Of a stretch of DNA of 64,000 nt, positions 1-22,899 are shown one piece after another. The stretch is taken from positions 250,001 through 314,000 of the forward strand of contig WPIO01000021.1 of assembly GCA_009760855.2 (NCBI GenBank), written 5' to 3'. A program made the position numbers and the translations under genes. The notes beneath the pieces are model-generated. The model searched no databases. It was not told the origin of the DNA and was given only the letters and a program-made list of their open reading frames with translations. The DNA comes from Cristatella mucedo (Eukaryota > Bryozoa > Phylactolaemata > Cristatellidae). Position 1 is the stretch's first letter. Every line of letters begins with the position of its first letter.

Positions 1-12329
<12,329 letters not shown>

Positions 12330-13290
12330 TGACGTTACCGTGTGCTATAATCTGAAGAAATACTTTGAAACAGGTTCGGTAGCTTGGGTGGCAGGATTCG
12401 GTCGGTCTTGGAAGACGGCCATCATAGGCGATTGGCCAAAAGGGCAGGCAGCCGCAGGGGGTGACCGGCTGATCAAGATGGCAGCACTCCGGAAGAAGAG
12501 TGCTACTCTGCTAGATCTTGCATGGTTATTTAAAGAAGCCATGGAAGCAGACGTTAGCAGCAAAACAGTAAACAGAAGGAAAGCTGGTGGTGGCATTTTC
12601 CGACGTGTGGCAAAACGCGTGGCCTCTGCTAAGCAGCCGGAATAAAAAGGACAGTCTGCAATGGGCTTATAACCGTGCCCACTAGACATCGCACCAGTGG
12701 AGACCAGCGGAATAACGTTATATGGACTGACCAGAGTAAGTTCACACAGTTTGGCAAAAGTAGGCAAAGAATAAAGGTTAGTCGCAGGAAAGGTTAGGCG
12801 TATATGCCTAGTGTTTTAAGCCGACTGTGTAGTTCGATGGCAAATCGGTCATGGCTCGGGGCTGCTTTTCTGAAAAAGGTGTTGAAGCTCTGCATCGTAT
12901 TGGAGTATGGTAGACCAAATTGCGTACCTTAGAGAGTCCAAGTAATGAGCTAGAAAATTACCTCGGGATACCTACACTTGGCAACAAGTCAACGACCCCG
13001 AGTACACCGGCAGCTCGGTAAAATGCTTCTTTGCTAAGCATGGTGCAGAATCGATGCAGTGGCCCAGCCAGTCTCTGGATCTAAACCCAATTGAACATTA
13101 ATGGGGTGATATAGATCAGCAGCTAAGGCGTAGCGATCAGCCTACTTCAGTTGCCGACCTGTTCTCCAAAATCAAAGCACTGTGGAACAGTAAATGAAAG
13201 GAGACAACAATGAAGGTCGTGGCCTCCTAGCCAGTGCGGGCAGTTTTAGTAGTCTTTAAGCATTAGGTGGGCGACGCCCTTTTAAACTTC
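12330..13290 (+). pseudogene. Tc1/mariner transposase remnant, copy 1
   Basis: Tc1-type transposases cut and paste DNA through a DDE catalytic triad. Here the paired helix-turn-helix region (FETGSVAWVAGFGRSWK, VSSKTVNRR), the first catalytic aspartate block (WTDQSKFTQFG at about 12719) and the PSQSLDLNPIEH block with the third acidic residue (about 13070-13100) occur in order. A stop directly follows NPIEH and frames shift several times. Terminal inverted repeats were not found by eye. Confidence 0.82.
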
Positions 13291-13864
13291 TCAGAACCAG
13301 CATGATATGCATTTTTTCGGTTGCCTTTAATAAACATTTTCGCAAGATATGTGCAGCTCTTACATCTATGTCATCGAAGAAAAAACAGCTATCGAACCAA
13401 CAAAGTAGCCTACAAGGCAGTGAAGATCATATTTTGATGACTTTAATGCTGAGCATAAATGCACTGACATAGGCATGTACATTCCCTAAACCATGGCAAG
13501 TACACCCCTGGGTTAACTAAATATTTTGATTACGGCTAATGGCTAAGGCATTTCAGAGAATTATTCAAGAGTCAGGTTGAAACCTGAAAATGACATGTAT
13601 GGCTCATTTTTTTCCTGCATTCCCTTCTGGGGTCTGGTCGCCCCTAGACATGTCAATTTGTCTGCTGCGCCAAGCCTTCGGTGCGCCTAAGCATTCAGCT
13701 GCTTGCTCGGCAGTGTTCAAAAGTCAATGTTTGCCCTTTCAAGTTAAGGTAACAAGACGTGCACACTTACACTGAATAAATATCTGAATGAGTCAGCCTT
13801 AGATGTTGCCAGAGAAGATTTCAATTCAGTATATACTCTTATACTAAGGTCAGGATCTATCATT

Positions 13865-14235
13865 GTAATAATACATGTAGGTCATTTTTATAACAACCTA
13901 AGAAAACTTAATCTCTATCCAGGTGCTTTACAACTACTCATCACAAGAGTATAAATCATTTAATTTATCTCTGTCTGCAACTCCACAAAGCCACAAAGAC
14001 TATGTGAGTGTTATGAAGGAGAGTTTTGTATAGCGCACTCACAGCCTAAGCAGCTTTCGGTACGCATTCGGTGGCCAACAGACTTCATTCCATGCAACAA
14101 AGAGAAAGTGGGAAGCATAGCACAGTCAGAGCAGTTGAGGTAGTGAGTAGCTTGGAAGTAGCAGCTCAGGACCGCTGGAAAGGATATGCCATAGTTGGAA
14201 GCAGGAGAGTAGTTTTTGTTGCGTGAGAGTCGTGG
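13865..14235 (-). mobile_element. LINE family 2 3' end
   Basis: On the minus strand it holds the end of a second non-LTR element ORF region, related to 15905-16230, 34649-35007, 45370-45540 and 53545-53830, followed by a tail with AAAGCACCTGGATAGAGATT and an ATTATT end. The family is recognised by the shared block TGCTATGCTTCCCACTTTCT. Confidence 0.7.
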
Positions 14236-14487
14236 AGGGAGTTCCACAGTCTAGGACCCAAGGGTTAGTGGCATGCACCGTGTCAAGCATGCAAAAGCAA
14301 GAAAGTAGCATACATAGTTCACCATGCTAAAGAAAACATTAAGACACTTATGGCCAGAGGTTAGTAAGACCTCTGCTGTATATATTGGGCATGACATGCA
14401 CATTTAATGAACATAAAATTGATGTCTAGATCGGCAATAGTCCAACTGTCTACACATCTTAGAAAATCCAAGCCACGGCTACCATTC

Positions 14488-14601
14488 ATTTTGTTTGTTT
14501 TTCAAGCATGATTTTACTTACCACTCAATTTCATTTCCCTTTGCAGCAAATGTAAAGCGCCTAGAAAGAGATTAAGTTCTCTGAGGGTGCTTTATCAAGT
14601 A

Positions 14602-14637
<36 letters not shown>
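14488..14637 (+). mobile_element. LINE family 1 3' end fragment
   Basis: Begins at ATTCATTTTGTTTGTTTTTC, contains the 3' hairpin (AAAGCGCC...GGGTGCTTT) and ends with about ten ATT units. Confidence 0.85.
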
Positions 14638-15014
14638 AGTTAGAAAACTCAACCATGCTCTATTAACTAGCAGTAAATAAAATGGATGCATTTTGATGAC
14701 AAGCTGCTGAGATATGTGACTATCTTCATAATCTAGGCAAACGTGCACTCTTGCTATAGACTAGGTGAGTGCATAATTAAGTCATTACAATTCCTTACAT
14801 TCACTACTTGGAATTTGAATTTTAGGACATGCTAGGATATTTTTTTTTAATGCCCTAGCAGTCAATTTCTTTTTTCAAAACAACAGGTGTGGACTGTATG
14901 TGTACCTCTGTAGTACTATTCCCGGCAGTGTACTATTGAGCATACACAGAGTCATATGCAAATATCTGCCGGCCCCTGCTCGACTTATGTCATCCATTGA
15001 GCTTTTAAAGGTAT

Positions 15015-15298
15015 AATGTGCCCCAGGGATCTGTTTATGTCCACCAAATCAATACTATCCCTTCGACGGCGTAATCGCCAAGCACAATCTATCCTTTCAT
15101 TTTAAGGCACGTGAAATGCATGTCAACTTCAGCTTTGATCTTTCCCTATCTTGCAACAGCTCTAAATCTCTTAGCTCCCTTGCAGCGGTTTTTTATGTTC
15201 GCATCTTTTCAGCATATTAAAAGTGCCTACAAAGATATTTGGCTCCTTTGGGGCACCCAAGACATAAATTTGTATTGCTATTGTTATTATTACTTTTA
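15015..15298 (+). mobile_element. LINE-like remnant, RT palm and tail
   Basis: A badly decayed stretch similar to the family 1 region around the YADD box (CAGGGATCTGTTTATGTCC, AAGCACAATCTATCC, then a CTCCCTTGCAGC block), fused to a hairpin-type tail at 15220-15298 ending in TTATTATTA. Probably an internally deleted copy. Confidence 0.55.
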
Positions 15299-15591
15299 TC
15301 AACAGAGACACCATATTTATTCTGGTACGCCTCCAGTACTGCCCTGCTGGGGTGCTGCCGTTGGCTGGCTTTCTTGCGGCATTTTTTGCAAGCTCTTCCT
15401 ACTATGCTGCTACATGTGTCAGTAGCTGAATGTTTGCACATTAACGTGTATGTGCAGTGTGCACAGTGAAGGTTCCTTTTTCTTTGCTCAAACAAGGGCC
15501 TAAATCTCAGCCGCCATCGTTGAAGCAATCAGATTTGGGTGTGGCACCTGATACTTGCATGTTGCTTCATTTAAGTTTCAACCTTCAGACC

Positions 15592-15735
15592 TGTGGCTTG
15601 AGGCCTCTTAGACAACCCAGGTCGTGGGTTCGAGTCTTGCAGCAGACAATCCTTAATAGACAGCTTCAAGCAGGGTCATAGCCACAACGGCTTTCGTCTC
15701 TCGATGCATAAATGGGGCTATTGAATCAGCTAATC
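15592..15735 (+). mobile_element. tRNA-derived SINE, family 2 (decayed)
   Basis: B-box-like GGTCGTGGGTTCGAGTCTTG is followed by the family 2 body (GCAGACAATCCTTAATAGAC) and tail (GGGGCTATTGAATCAGCTAA). The 5' head is poorly preserved. Confidence 0.6.
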
Positions 15736-15904
15736 TTTACTTTCTATTTTGTACTCTCTTATCTAGTGCATGGATAGACAGCTGCCATTCGAGGACCTCT
15801 AGGCATTGTATGCTTGCAATGCTAAGATCTCTGGTGTGCCAGTGGTCATAGCAGCATAGCACTTGGCAAAATTTGTTGCTAAAGAGCTTTACCATAACTG
15901 TTCC

Positions 15905-16230
15905 GTTCCTCCACTTAATGACCGTTGGTGACAGAAGCTTTAGCTCTGCTAGTCGTAGACTGTGGAACTCCTTTGCACGATTCTTATGCAATGACAACTA
16001 ATCTCCTGCTGCCAACTATGGCATACCCTTTCCAGCGGTCCTGAGCTGCTACTTCCACAATACTCATTACCTCAACTGCTCTCCTGACTCTGCTATGCTT
16101 CCCACTTTCTCTTTGTTGTGTGGGATGAAGTCTGTTGGCTACCGAATGCGTACCGAAAGCCGCTTAGGCTGTGAATGCGCCATACAAAACTCTTCTGTGT
16201 AACACCCACATAGTCTTTCTGGCTTTTGGA
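15905..16230 (+). mobile_element. LINE family 2 3' end
   Basis: Contains GTTGGTGACAGAAGCTTTAG and the GTGGAACTCCTT block that in better copies reads LWNSLPQFLRND, typical of the C-terminus of CR1/L2-type ORF2. Closely matches the fragment inserted in the Gypsy element at 34.7 kb. Confidence 0.75.
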
Positions 16231-16494
16231 GTAGCAAAAGGCTGGGATTTCTTATTGAGCTTAAATTACATTACTAGAATGCTCCTACTAGGTATATACA
16301 AATAACAATTGATGCACAATGCAGAATTAAAGCTGCATTGTGCATCAATCAGGTAATCTAACCAAGCACGTTATCCACTGGGCAGAGGTAGCATGCTAAA
16401 TATAAATCCAGATGCAATTACAACTACATTGTTTAAGGATAAATGACAAGAAAATACTGAGAAGATTGGTCCAAGAATCAAATATATGTTTAAG

Positions 16495-16775
16495 TATATT
16501 CCAAAAGACTTAAACATGTTATTAATGGGATTTGAAGTTTTGATAATTTCCACATACAAATAAAGAATTAAAAACAATTAGGCAAACATATCTAACCCAA
16601 AAGTTAACAAGAAGCACTATATCTCCAAATAAACAATTTACCAATCTCTGCAGCATATGGGACTTGTGTACCAACTTGTTGAACTTTGGTACATTTAGGT
16701 AAATGTTGGAAGATTATTGAGGTGCATGATTGTGGCTTACAAGCAGCTTCATTTGCAGTGTAGCTGTATGCCATG
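16495..16775 (+). repeat. unclassified dispersed repeat A, copy 2
   Basis: Second copy of the repeat at 8215-8490, same orientation. The most conserved block is around AAGCACTATATCTCCAAATA and GACTTGTGTACCAAC. Confidence 0.55.
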
Positions 16776-17039
16776 TAAATTCCACGACTCGGCCAATATT
16801 CTCAACTCTGCCTCATTTTGACGAGACAGGAGGCCCACTTTTTGGTAGGTATACTAAGCCTCCAAACAAAAACATTTGCTCAGAACTCCCTCCCCATTAG
16901 AATTGCCTTGAAGCTGCTTGTCAAAGTATTAGGGCCCCAAAGGGCTTTATAGCCGTACAAAAGTTATTATGTATCATTTCTGTAGAACCTGAAGCTACCT
17001 TATTACATTAATTGGCATTATTAATGCTCGCAGTCTCTG

Positions 17040-17280
17040 CCCTACTGTGACCGATCAAGACACAGCCTTATCTCATTAAAGTTGTGAGTCTTGAGGCCAT
17101 TGATCATGATCATGCTTGGGCAACGCATTACGGTTAATCTTCCTATCACCGTTGACCCCAAGTGTGCAGTTCCTCGACCTGAAAGGACTAACTAAATGAT
17201 CATTATATCGACAGATCAACCGGTATTTCAGATCTAAACCAGACGGGAAATACTGTTCCAAAGTGTACTAGACAGAAGGC
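17040..17280 (+). repeat. unclassified dispersed repeat B, copy 1
   Basis: About 240 bases aligning with 18700-18975. Shared blocks are GACACAGCCTTAT, TTGATCATG, GACCCCAA and GCAGTTCCTCGACCTGAAA. No terminal repeats or long open frame. Confidence 0.55.
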
Positions 17281-17799
17281 ATCTTTACATACGTCTAAAA
17301 TAAATGGGTACCCCCTTTTGGAGAGTCTAGGGTTATTTGCCGAAGATGCTCATCCATCAGACCTCATTAGATTTATCTAAAAAGAATGATCTGCTTTGCT
17401 GCTCAAATATAATGTGATATATGTGGTAGCCTTTCTTTAAAAAAAAATTATTGTCCTCCATAACCAACCATGCACCAAAGCTCTGGCAGTATTGTTTAGC
17501 CACATTTAAGAAAAGAAAAAAGTGGCAGCCTGTCCTGCCCTAAAAATGCCACTACCACTGGAGCCGAGCCTCTCCATGGAAGCCTATAGACCACGATGGA
17601 GAGGCTACTAGGCTTCCAGCCGAAACTAAATCAGGCCTTTCTAGCAGCCTTGTGTGCTCTCTTTGCCCAAGACTAGACAGTGGCAAGGGATAGGATTAAT
17701 GGAAATAGTTTTTCTATTGCTATAGTTTTGAATTAAACCTGTGTGAAAGTTATCAACAGTATGCTACTTCAAAATTCCATAAACACTTGAAGACCTGCA

Positions 17800-18525
17800 A
17801 AATATGGCTTCTCATCTACCAATTAGGCTTCTATTCGACAGCAACTATCCCACTTACTCACTGCTTGCTGGCCTATCGGCATGTGCAATCAGGTGCTTAC
17901 AGCTGGTGCAAAACTCTGCAGCTAGGCTTGTCTGTCGTGAGCATCGCAGTTCCTACATCACACCACTTCTCGTCGACCTGCACTGGCTCACAGTCAAGCA
18001 GTGCATCGACTTCAAGGATTTGTCACTCACTTTTAGGTCCCTTCATTCTTTGGCTCCAGCCTACCTATCAGATCTACTCCCCCACCAGGCCAAACATCAT
18101 ACGACCCGCTTTTCGGAATCTAACTGTTTACCTATACCTCGTACAAACCTCAAATCCTTTGGCGACCGTACATTTAGTTCGTATGCTCCTAAAGCCTGGA
18201 ACTCACTCCTGACTTGCGGCACGACATCCCCTGACTTGACCACATTTAAAAAAAAATCAAAAATGCACCTATTTATGACAGCATTTTGTGGGTCCCTGTG
18301 ATTCGTCCTTTATGTGCTTATGCGTGCTGACACTGTTGCATGCTGCCACTAACCACACTTGTATGCTGACCCTGTGTATGTCACCCCTAACCATGTTATT
18401 CATGTTGTTCATCAAGCATGATACCACTCATGAAGCTTCACCAAGCATGATTCGATCGTGTTTCCTTTGCAGAAGCAAAGCAAATGTAAAGCGGCTAGAA
18501 AAAGATCTTAGTTATTCATGAGCTA
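17800..18525 (+). mobile_element. LINE family 1, 5'-truncated, long open frame
   Basis: An open frame from about 17804 to the TGA at 18299 holds the RT C-terminal blocks ([30 protein letters not shown]). Then comes the 3' UTR and a hairpin remnant. The final ATT tail is lost (ends near CTTAGTTATTCATGAG). Confidence 0.85.
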
Positions 18526-18699
18526 ATCTCGGTAGCTAGGCCTGTCATTCACAGTAATGGTGCCACTAGGGTACATGTGGGCAGCCCAGTATTCTACACA
18601 ATCAGTAGTTAGACTTTGATTTACTCCACAAGCCCAATTAACTGTGGGTCATTGAAGTCCCTTTGCAGCTACATCAGAAAACACATAAATCAGCTCCCC

Positions 18700-18975
18700 T
18701 TATGTGAACGATCTAGACACAGCCTTATTTCCGGAGATTTCTGGGTCTAAAGACCGTTGTTATGTGAACGATCTAGACACAGCCTTATTTCCGGAGATTT
18801 CTGGGTCTAAAGACCGTTGATCATGCTCAAGACATGATGAAGACCTAATGGTATTTCTTCGATCAATGATGACCCCAATATTGCAGCTCCTCGACCTAAA
18901 AGGCCATTAAGTCAACTCTTTAACTGGCATTTCAGCACTAAACCAGATCCAAAAGCTAGAGGCTTCTCTACAAAC
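18700..18975 (+). repeat. unclassified dispersed repeat B, copy 2, with exact 60-bp tandem duplication
   Basis: Related to 17040-17280. Positions 18700-18759 and 18760-18819 are identical base for base, and this duplication is not present in copy 1. Confidence 0.75.
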
Positions 18976-19168
18976 AAGTGAGTTCACTGTGCACCCAGAA
19001 CGCAGACAAGGATCGATTGGCATCAACGGCTTAGCAACAGCTCAAATGGTTTCCAATCTTGCAAGAGTAGCAAGTATGCATAGCTAATAAATGTAATAAT
19101 ATTCTCAAGAGAAGAAACTAGTGAGCACGGAAAGCAATATGTGAAATCATAGACAATCCACCAATGAC

Positions 19169-19316
19169 CAGTGGAGTACCGAAGGGGGCAGGGGGGCATA
19201 TTTCACCGGGTGCTGGATCAGGGGAGCTGGATCATGGGGCACCAAAATGGGCGCCTAATACTGGGGGCGCCATCTGTGTAGTTCGTCCCCGGGCGCACAT
19301 CCTAGGATCGCCACTG
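19169..19316. mobile_element. hAT-type miniature element (MITE M1)
   Basis: 148 bp with imperfect terminal inverted repeats, CAGTGGAG... at the left and ...CGCCACTG at the right, flanked by 8-bp direct repeats CCAATGAC (19161-19168) and CCAACGAC (19317-19324). Eight-base target duplications and CAGTGG-type ends are hAT hallmarks. The interior (TGGGCGCCTAATACTG, GTGTAGTTCGTCCCCGGGCG) is shared with 25516-25651. It cannot code and depends on an autonomous hAT. Confidence 0.82.
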
Positions 19317-19324
19317 CCAACGAC

Positions 19325-20329
19325 CCTTATCTCTCACCAATACCAGATGAGGGGTTGCTAGCTTGTTTGCAGATAAAGCTGCACAATAAAATTCTTTTTA
19401 GAGACCCTCTGTTAGAGATGCCTGGGGTGGCTTTTGAGGCAGGCAATGTGTCAATAGTCCAGTCTAGGTATATTAAGATGGGAATTTTTAATACGACAGG
19501 ACCCATGTCTTTTCAAGTTACCTGCTAATATTTGCAAAGAGCAGTGACCCACAAAAGAGGCCAAGGAAGTCATCAGCAGCTGGGACAACTTTGGATTGTC
19601 CGCAGACACGATATTTATACTTCAGCTGAAACCAAGACCGGAGCAGGAATGAGCTCTGTACAGTCGCATCGATGCTTCGATATGCCGTTCTGCTTACTGC
19701 GTGGAACTATCTGCTTAAAGGCTCTGGTGGTGGGTCAGTGTCTAAAGCCACCAAGTTCCAGATAAAGGCTTGGTCACTGTACGTCTGCATGCAATACCAT
19801 GTTTAGGCTTTGCTTTAGTTCCCAAATTATTATTCATCACATCTCTGCAGTACTTGCGTGACTTCTATATTCTTTGAGTAGTAGAACATTAACTTTGCAA
19901 CATCACAACATCATTGCCATTCAGGAGCATTGTGCACCTGATGAGATTGATCAATCAACTGTGGCCCAAATCAACTAGGTTTAAGCACTGACAAGACAAG
20001 CAATCACCACAGACTAGTTCGAAGCCAGCAGGAAATTGCAACTCACTAGTTCCTCCTAGAGCACAGTGTCATTGTTACAGTGACAATAGCAGCCTACATA
20101 TACTTGAATCACAAGTTAACGATCGATTACTGACAGAAGCAACCGGCTTGGCAGGCTTGAACGCAAATAAGTGTATTTATTTATTTAGTTATTGTGGTCT
20201 TTAGATTGCAATGCTCACGACAGCCTCTACCTGGGTCATTAGTGCTGCAGTGCTTCAGAGTAGAGAGACAAATCTGAGTGGACCCCTAAAGGGTCGGGGT
20301 AGCTGCCCAGGATTTGGCCCAGGGGTGAG
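19325..20329. other. unique sequence, nothing recognised
   Basis: No exon or known repeat could be supported between the hAT miniature element and the SINE-like tail. Confidence 0.35.
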
Positions 20330-20432
20330 GTGCATGATTGTAAGACCCGGGCTGAGGGCTCATGTGATGCTACATATCTACAAATGCCTGAGTAGAGAAT
20401 AGGTTCTCTTAGGCCACCACATAAATCAAGTG
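20330..20432 (+). mobile_element. SINE family 1-like tail
   Basis: AATGCCTGAGTAGAGAATAG followed by GTTCTCTTAGG resembles the 3' part of family 1 (GCGCCTGAATAGAGATTAAG). The tRNA-like head is unclear. Confidence 0.45.
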
Positions 20433-20486
20433 TTTCACTCAAGCGGAAAGTATTGGACACTAAAATGCAGTATAGTGCTATCATTT

Positions 20487-20529
20487 CAAGGTTATGACTG
20501 GAATGAGAATTATTCCAGTCATAACCTTG
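20487..20529. repeat. perfect 18-bp inverted repeat (hairpin)
   Basis: CAAGGTTATGACTGGAAT at 20487-20504 is the exact reverse complement of 20512-20529, with a 7-base loop (GAGAATT). It is not part of any repeat family found here. Confidence 0.9.
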
Positions 20530-21501
20530 TAATTGTTGTTCATCATGTATTCTGAGTACTAGGCTGCTAATTTCTCACAATCTTAGGCCTCGTGTATGAG
20601 CCAGGCTCGTCAGAGAACTACGAGAGAGATCAACTAAGAGTATACCTTCGCCCAGTGCAGTTGGTCTCATGACAATGCTTTAAAGACTAGTCAGACAGCT
20701 AATGCCTGAATTTAGTACAGCCGTGTGCTCTTGAGCAAGAGTTCGGTCTAGTAATGTTAGGTATGGGCAATATTAAGTGCTATTGCATTTTGCTATCGAT
20801 AACATACCAGCAGGTGCTGGACCTGCTTCCACAGTTTATCGGCAGTGCTTTGACATGCTAGCTCTATTGGTCTTTTGTCCATATGGTCGGGCAGACATCA
20901 TATATATTCGTGTTTACAGCAGCACTAGAAAGGAAGAGAAGACAATCAGTTTCTCGTGACATGTGATAGACTTCAGAGGAATAATAAATTTGACCCTACC
21001 CCAGCATTCCCAGTGGAGGCTGGTCCCAAGAAGTTCGGTAAGGCCTTCCTCGGATGAAGTCTGCTCTGAGGCTGTATGCCACAGCAAAGCTAGGATGCAT
21101 AACTAATGCATGGTCTTGGCTAGTGATAAAAATGTTTAGTCTTGGTCTCAATTTACCATGTGTGTGATGCTACCTGGTTCTCAGGCACGGTGCATTCGAT
21201 ATTGCTCGGTTCGTCTGATACAGAAGAAATGCAGACTCCAATGAACATCAAGCCAAAACGACTTGATTATTTGGCTGCACTTTTTTTAATTTAATTTGTC
21301 GAAACTTCAATGGGCTTTTCGAGCGTTTCCACACTTTGATCATGCATCAGCATAAACTCTAGTGGCACGTTTCACCGCAGGTCTCCTACTTGGTCAACCC
21401 ATGCCTTCCCGTGGCCGAGTCAGGCATACTACGAAATGCCAACTCTTAATACATAGATGGTAACATGAATGATGAACCACACCTTTAACCAAATTGCCAT
21501 A
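20530..21501. other. unique sequence, nothing recognised
   Basis: No gene or family repeat was seen in this stretch. Confidence 0.35.
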
Positions 21502-21509
21502 GTCTAGAC

Positions 21510-21702
21510 AAGTGGTTCTCAACCTTCCTAATGCCGCGCCCCTTTAATACAGTTCCTCATGCTGTGGCGGCCCCAACCATAAAATTATTGTGTGCAAAAT
21601 GTAGAAGTGCACGTTTTCCGATGGTCTTAGGCGACCCCTGTGAAAGGGTCGTTCGACCCCCCCCCCCCAAAGGGATCGCAAGCCACAGGTTGAGAACCAC
21701 TG
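21510..21702. mobile_element. SPIN-like hAT miniature element
   Basis: 193 bp bounded by the inverted repeats AGTGGTTCTCAACCTT and GGTTGAGAACCACTG, with 8-bp target duplications GTCTAGAC (21502-21509) and ATCTAGAC (21703-21710), which fit the nnnTAnnn preference of Buster-type hATs. The inside holds TTTCCGATGGTCTTAGGCGA and a GACCCCTGTGAAAGGGTCGT palindromic block, which I recognise from memory as the SPIN (SPACE INVADERS) non-autonomous family. The 5' terminal C is changed to A and there is an expanded C run at about 21657-21668. Family assignment needs a database comparison; the hAT structure is plain. Confidence 0.88.
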
Positions 21703-21710
21703 ATCTAGAC

Positions 21711-22079
21711 AGCAAAAGACGGTTAGTACACTTCTATGAGTACAAATTCTCCTCTTGTAAGTATGGAGCTGGATGGACATCATTTGTCTGAGCCAATCAT
21801 CTGCTTTAGCCACAGTAGCTCATGTCTGCTTGACATCTCATGGAAATCTATTCAAACATTCATATTGTAATAACACCTCCTTCACTGCCACCACCAATTT
21901 TCACGAAGCCCTAAATTTCGTTAACCTGTGACAAGATCTATCTTAGAATATCTTTTATTTTCAATGTCAGCTTTAGGTTAAACTACTTTCCTTTATTAAA
22001 AAATTGACCCTTTGTATAAGCAAAGATCTTGTAGAGCAACAACCCAAATCATACTTCACACATTCAAAATTCGGTGTAC
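21711..22079. other. unique sequence, nothing recognised
   Basis: No exon or repeat family seen. Confidence 0.3.
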
Positions 22080-22239
22080 CTGCAATACAGTCCAAGCTGC
22101 CTGACATCTTTTTCGTTACAATGGCCCCTGAGACTGCTTGCTTTATTCTGGTTTCAGCACTGCCATCAAGCCGAATACTGCAGCTTTGCTGGAGGATTTC
22201 ATGAGCATTTCCATTTGCAGGCTCCAATTTTGAGTAAGC
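22080..22239 (-). CDS. candidate internal exon, minus strand
   Basis: On the minus strand an acceptor (TCTTGCCTGCAG) precedes GCTTACTC and a donor (GCAG then GTACAC) ends a 160-nt open segment reading KLEPANGNAHEILQQSCSIR and later RIKQAVSGAIVTKKMSG. It starts in phase 0 and ends in phase 1. It lies in the same direction as the AAA ATPase gene and upstream of its certain exons, so it may belong to it. No domain was recognised. Confidence 0.45.
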
Positions 22240-22562
22240 CTGCAGGCAAGAACAGACATGCTATGGTTTACGGCTCAGTCAAGCAATAGGGAAAATATTT
22301 GCCTACAGTGTTTTGGCTACTAGGCTTGCCATCGTCCAATTTGCTAAGTCACTAGCAGGCATGTTTCACCTCCCCTTAATTAAAAGAATATTTCCTAAAC
22401 ACAGCAGTTGTCATTAGGCAAACTTTCCACTTTCCAATCCACTATTTGCATATTTAAAAGTGGGAAAGGTACAGAGATTATCTTGCATTGGGTTCACTAG
22501 ATGGTCAGTCATTTGGGGAACTTATGATGTGTGCACACTGGATACACTGTGTATGCATGAAC

Positions 22563-22583
22563 TGTGTGTGTGTGTGTGTTTGT

Positions 22584-22675
<92 letters not shown>
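22563..22675. repeat. (TG)n microsatellite
   Basis: About 113 bases of TG repeats with a few TT interruptions. Confidence 0.98.
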
Positions 22676-22676
<1 letters not shown>

Positions 22677-22757
22677 ATGCTTGTATGGGCATGTATTGTA
22701 CAGTATGTACACTATAAATGTATGTGTACTGTGTGTGGACAATATGCACATATGTAC

Positions 22758-22759
<2 letters not shown>

Positions 22760-22812
<53 letters not shown>
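22760..22812. repeat. (TA)n microsatellite
   Basis: About 26 TA units. It lies less than 100 bases from the TG tract. Confidence 0.98.
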
Positions 22813-22815
<3 letters not shown>

Positions 22816-22899
22816 TTAAATACTAGTCCTTTATGGCTATCAATAATTCTGGCTGCAAATGTCTTCCCTGCCCCTGCATACCCCTCGTTCACCTCTTAA

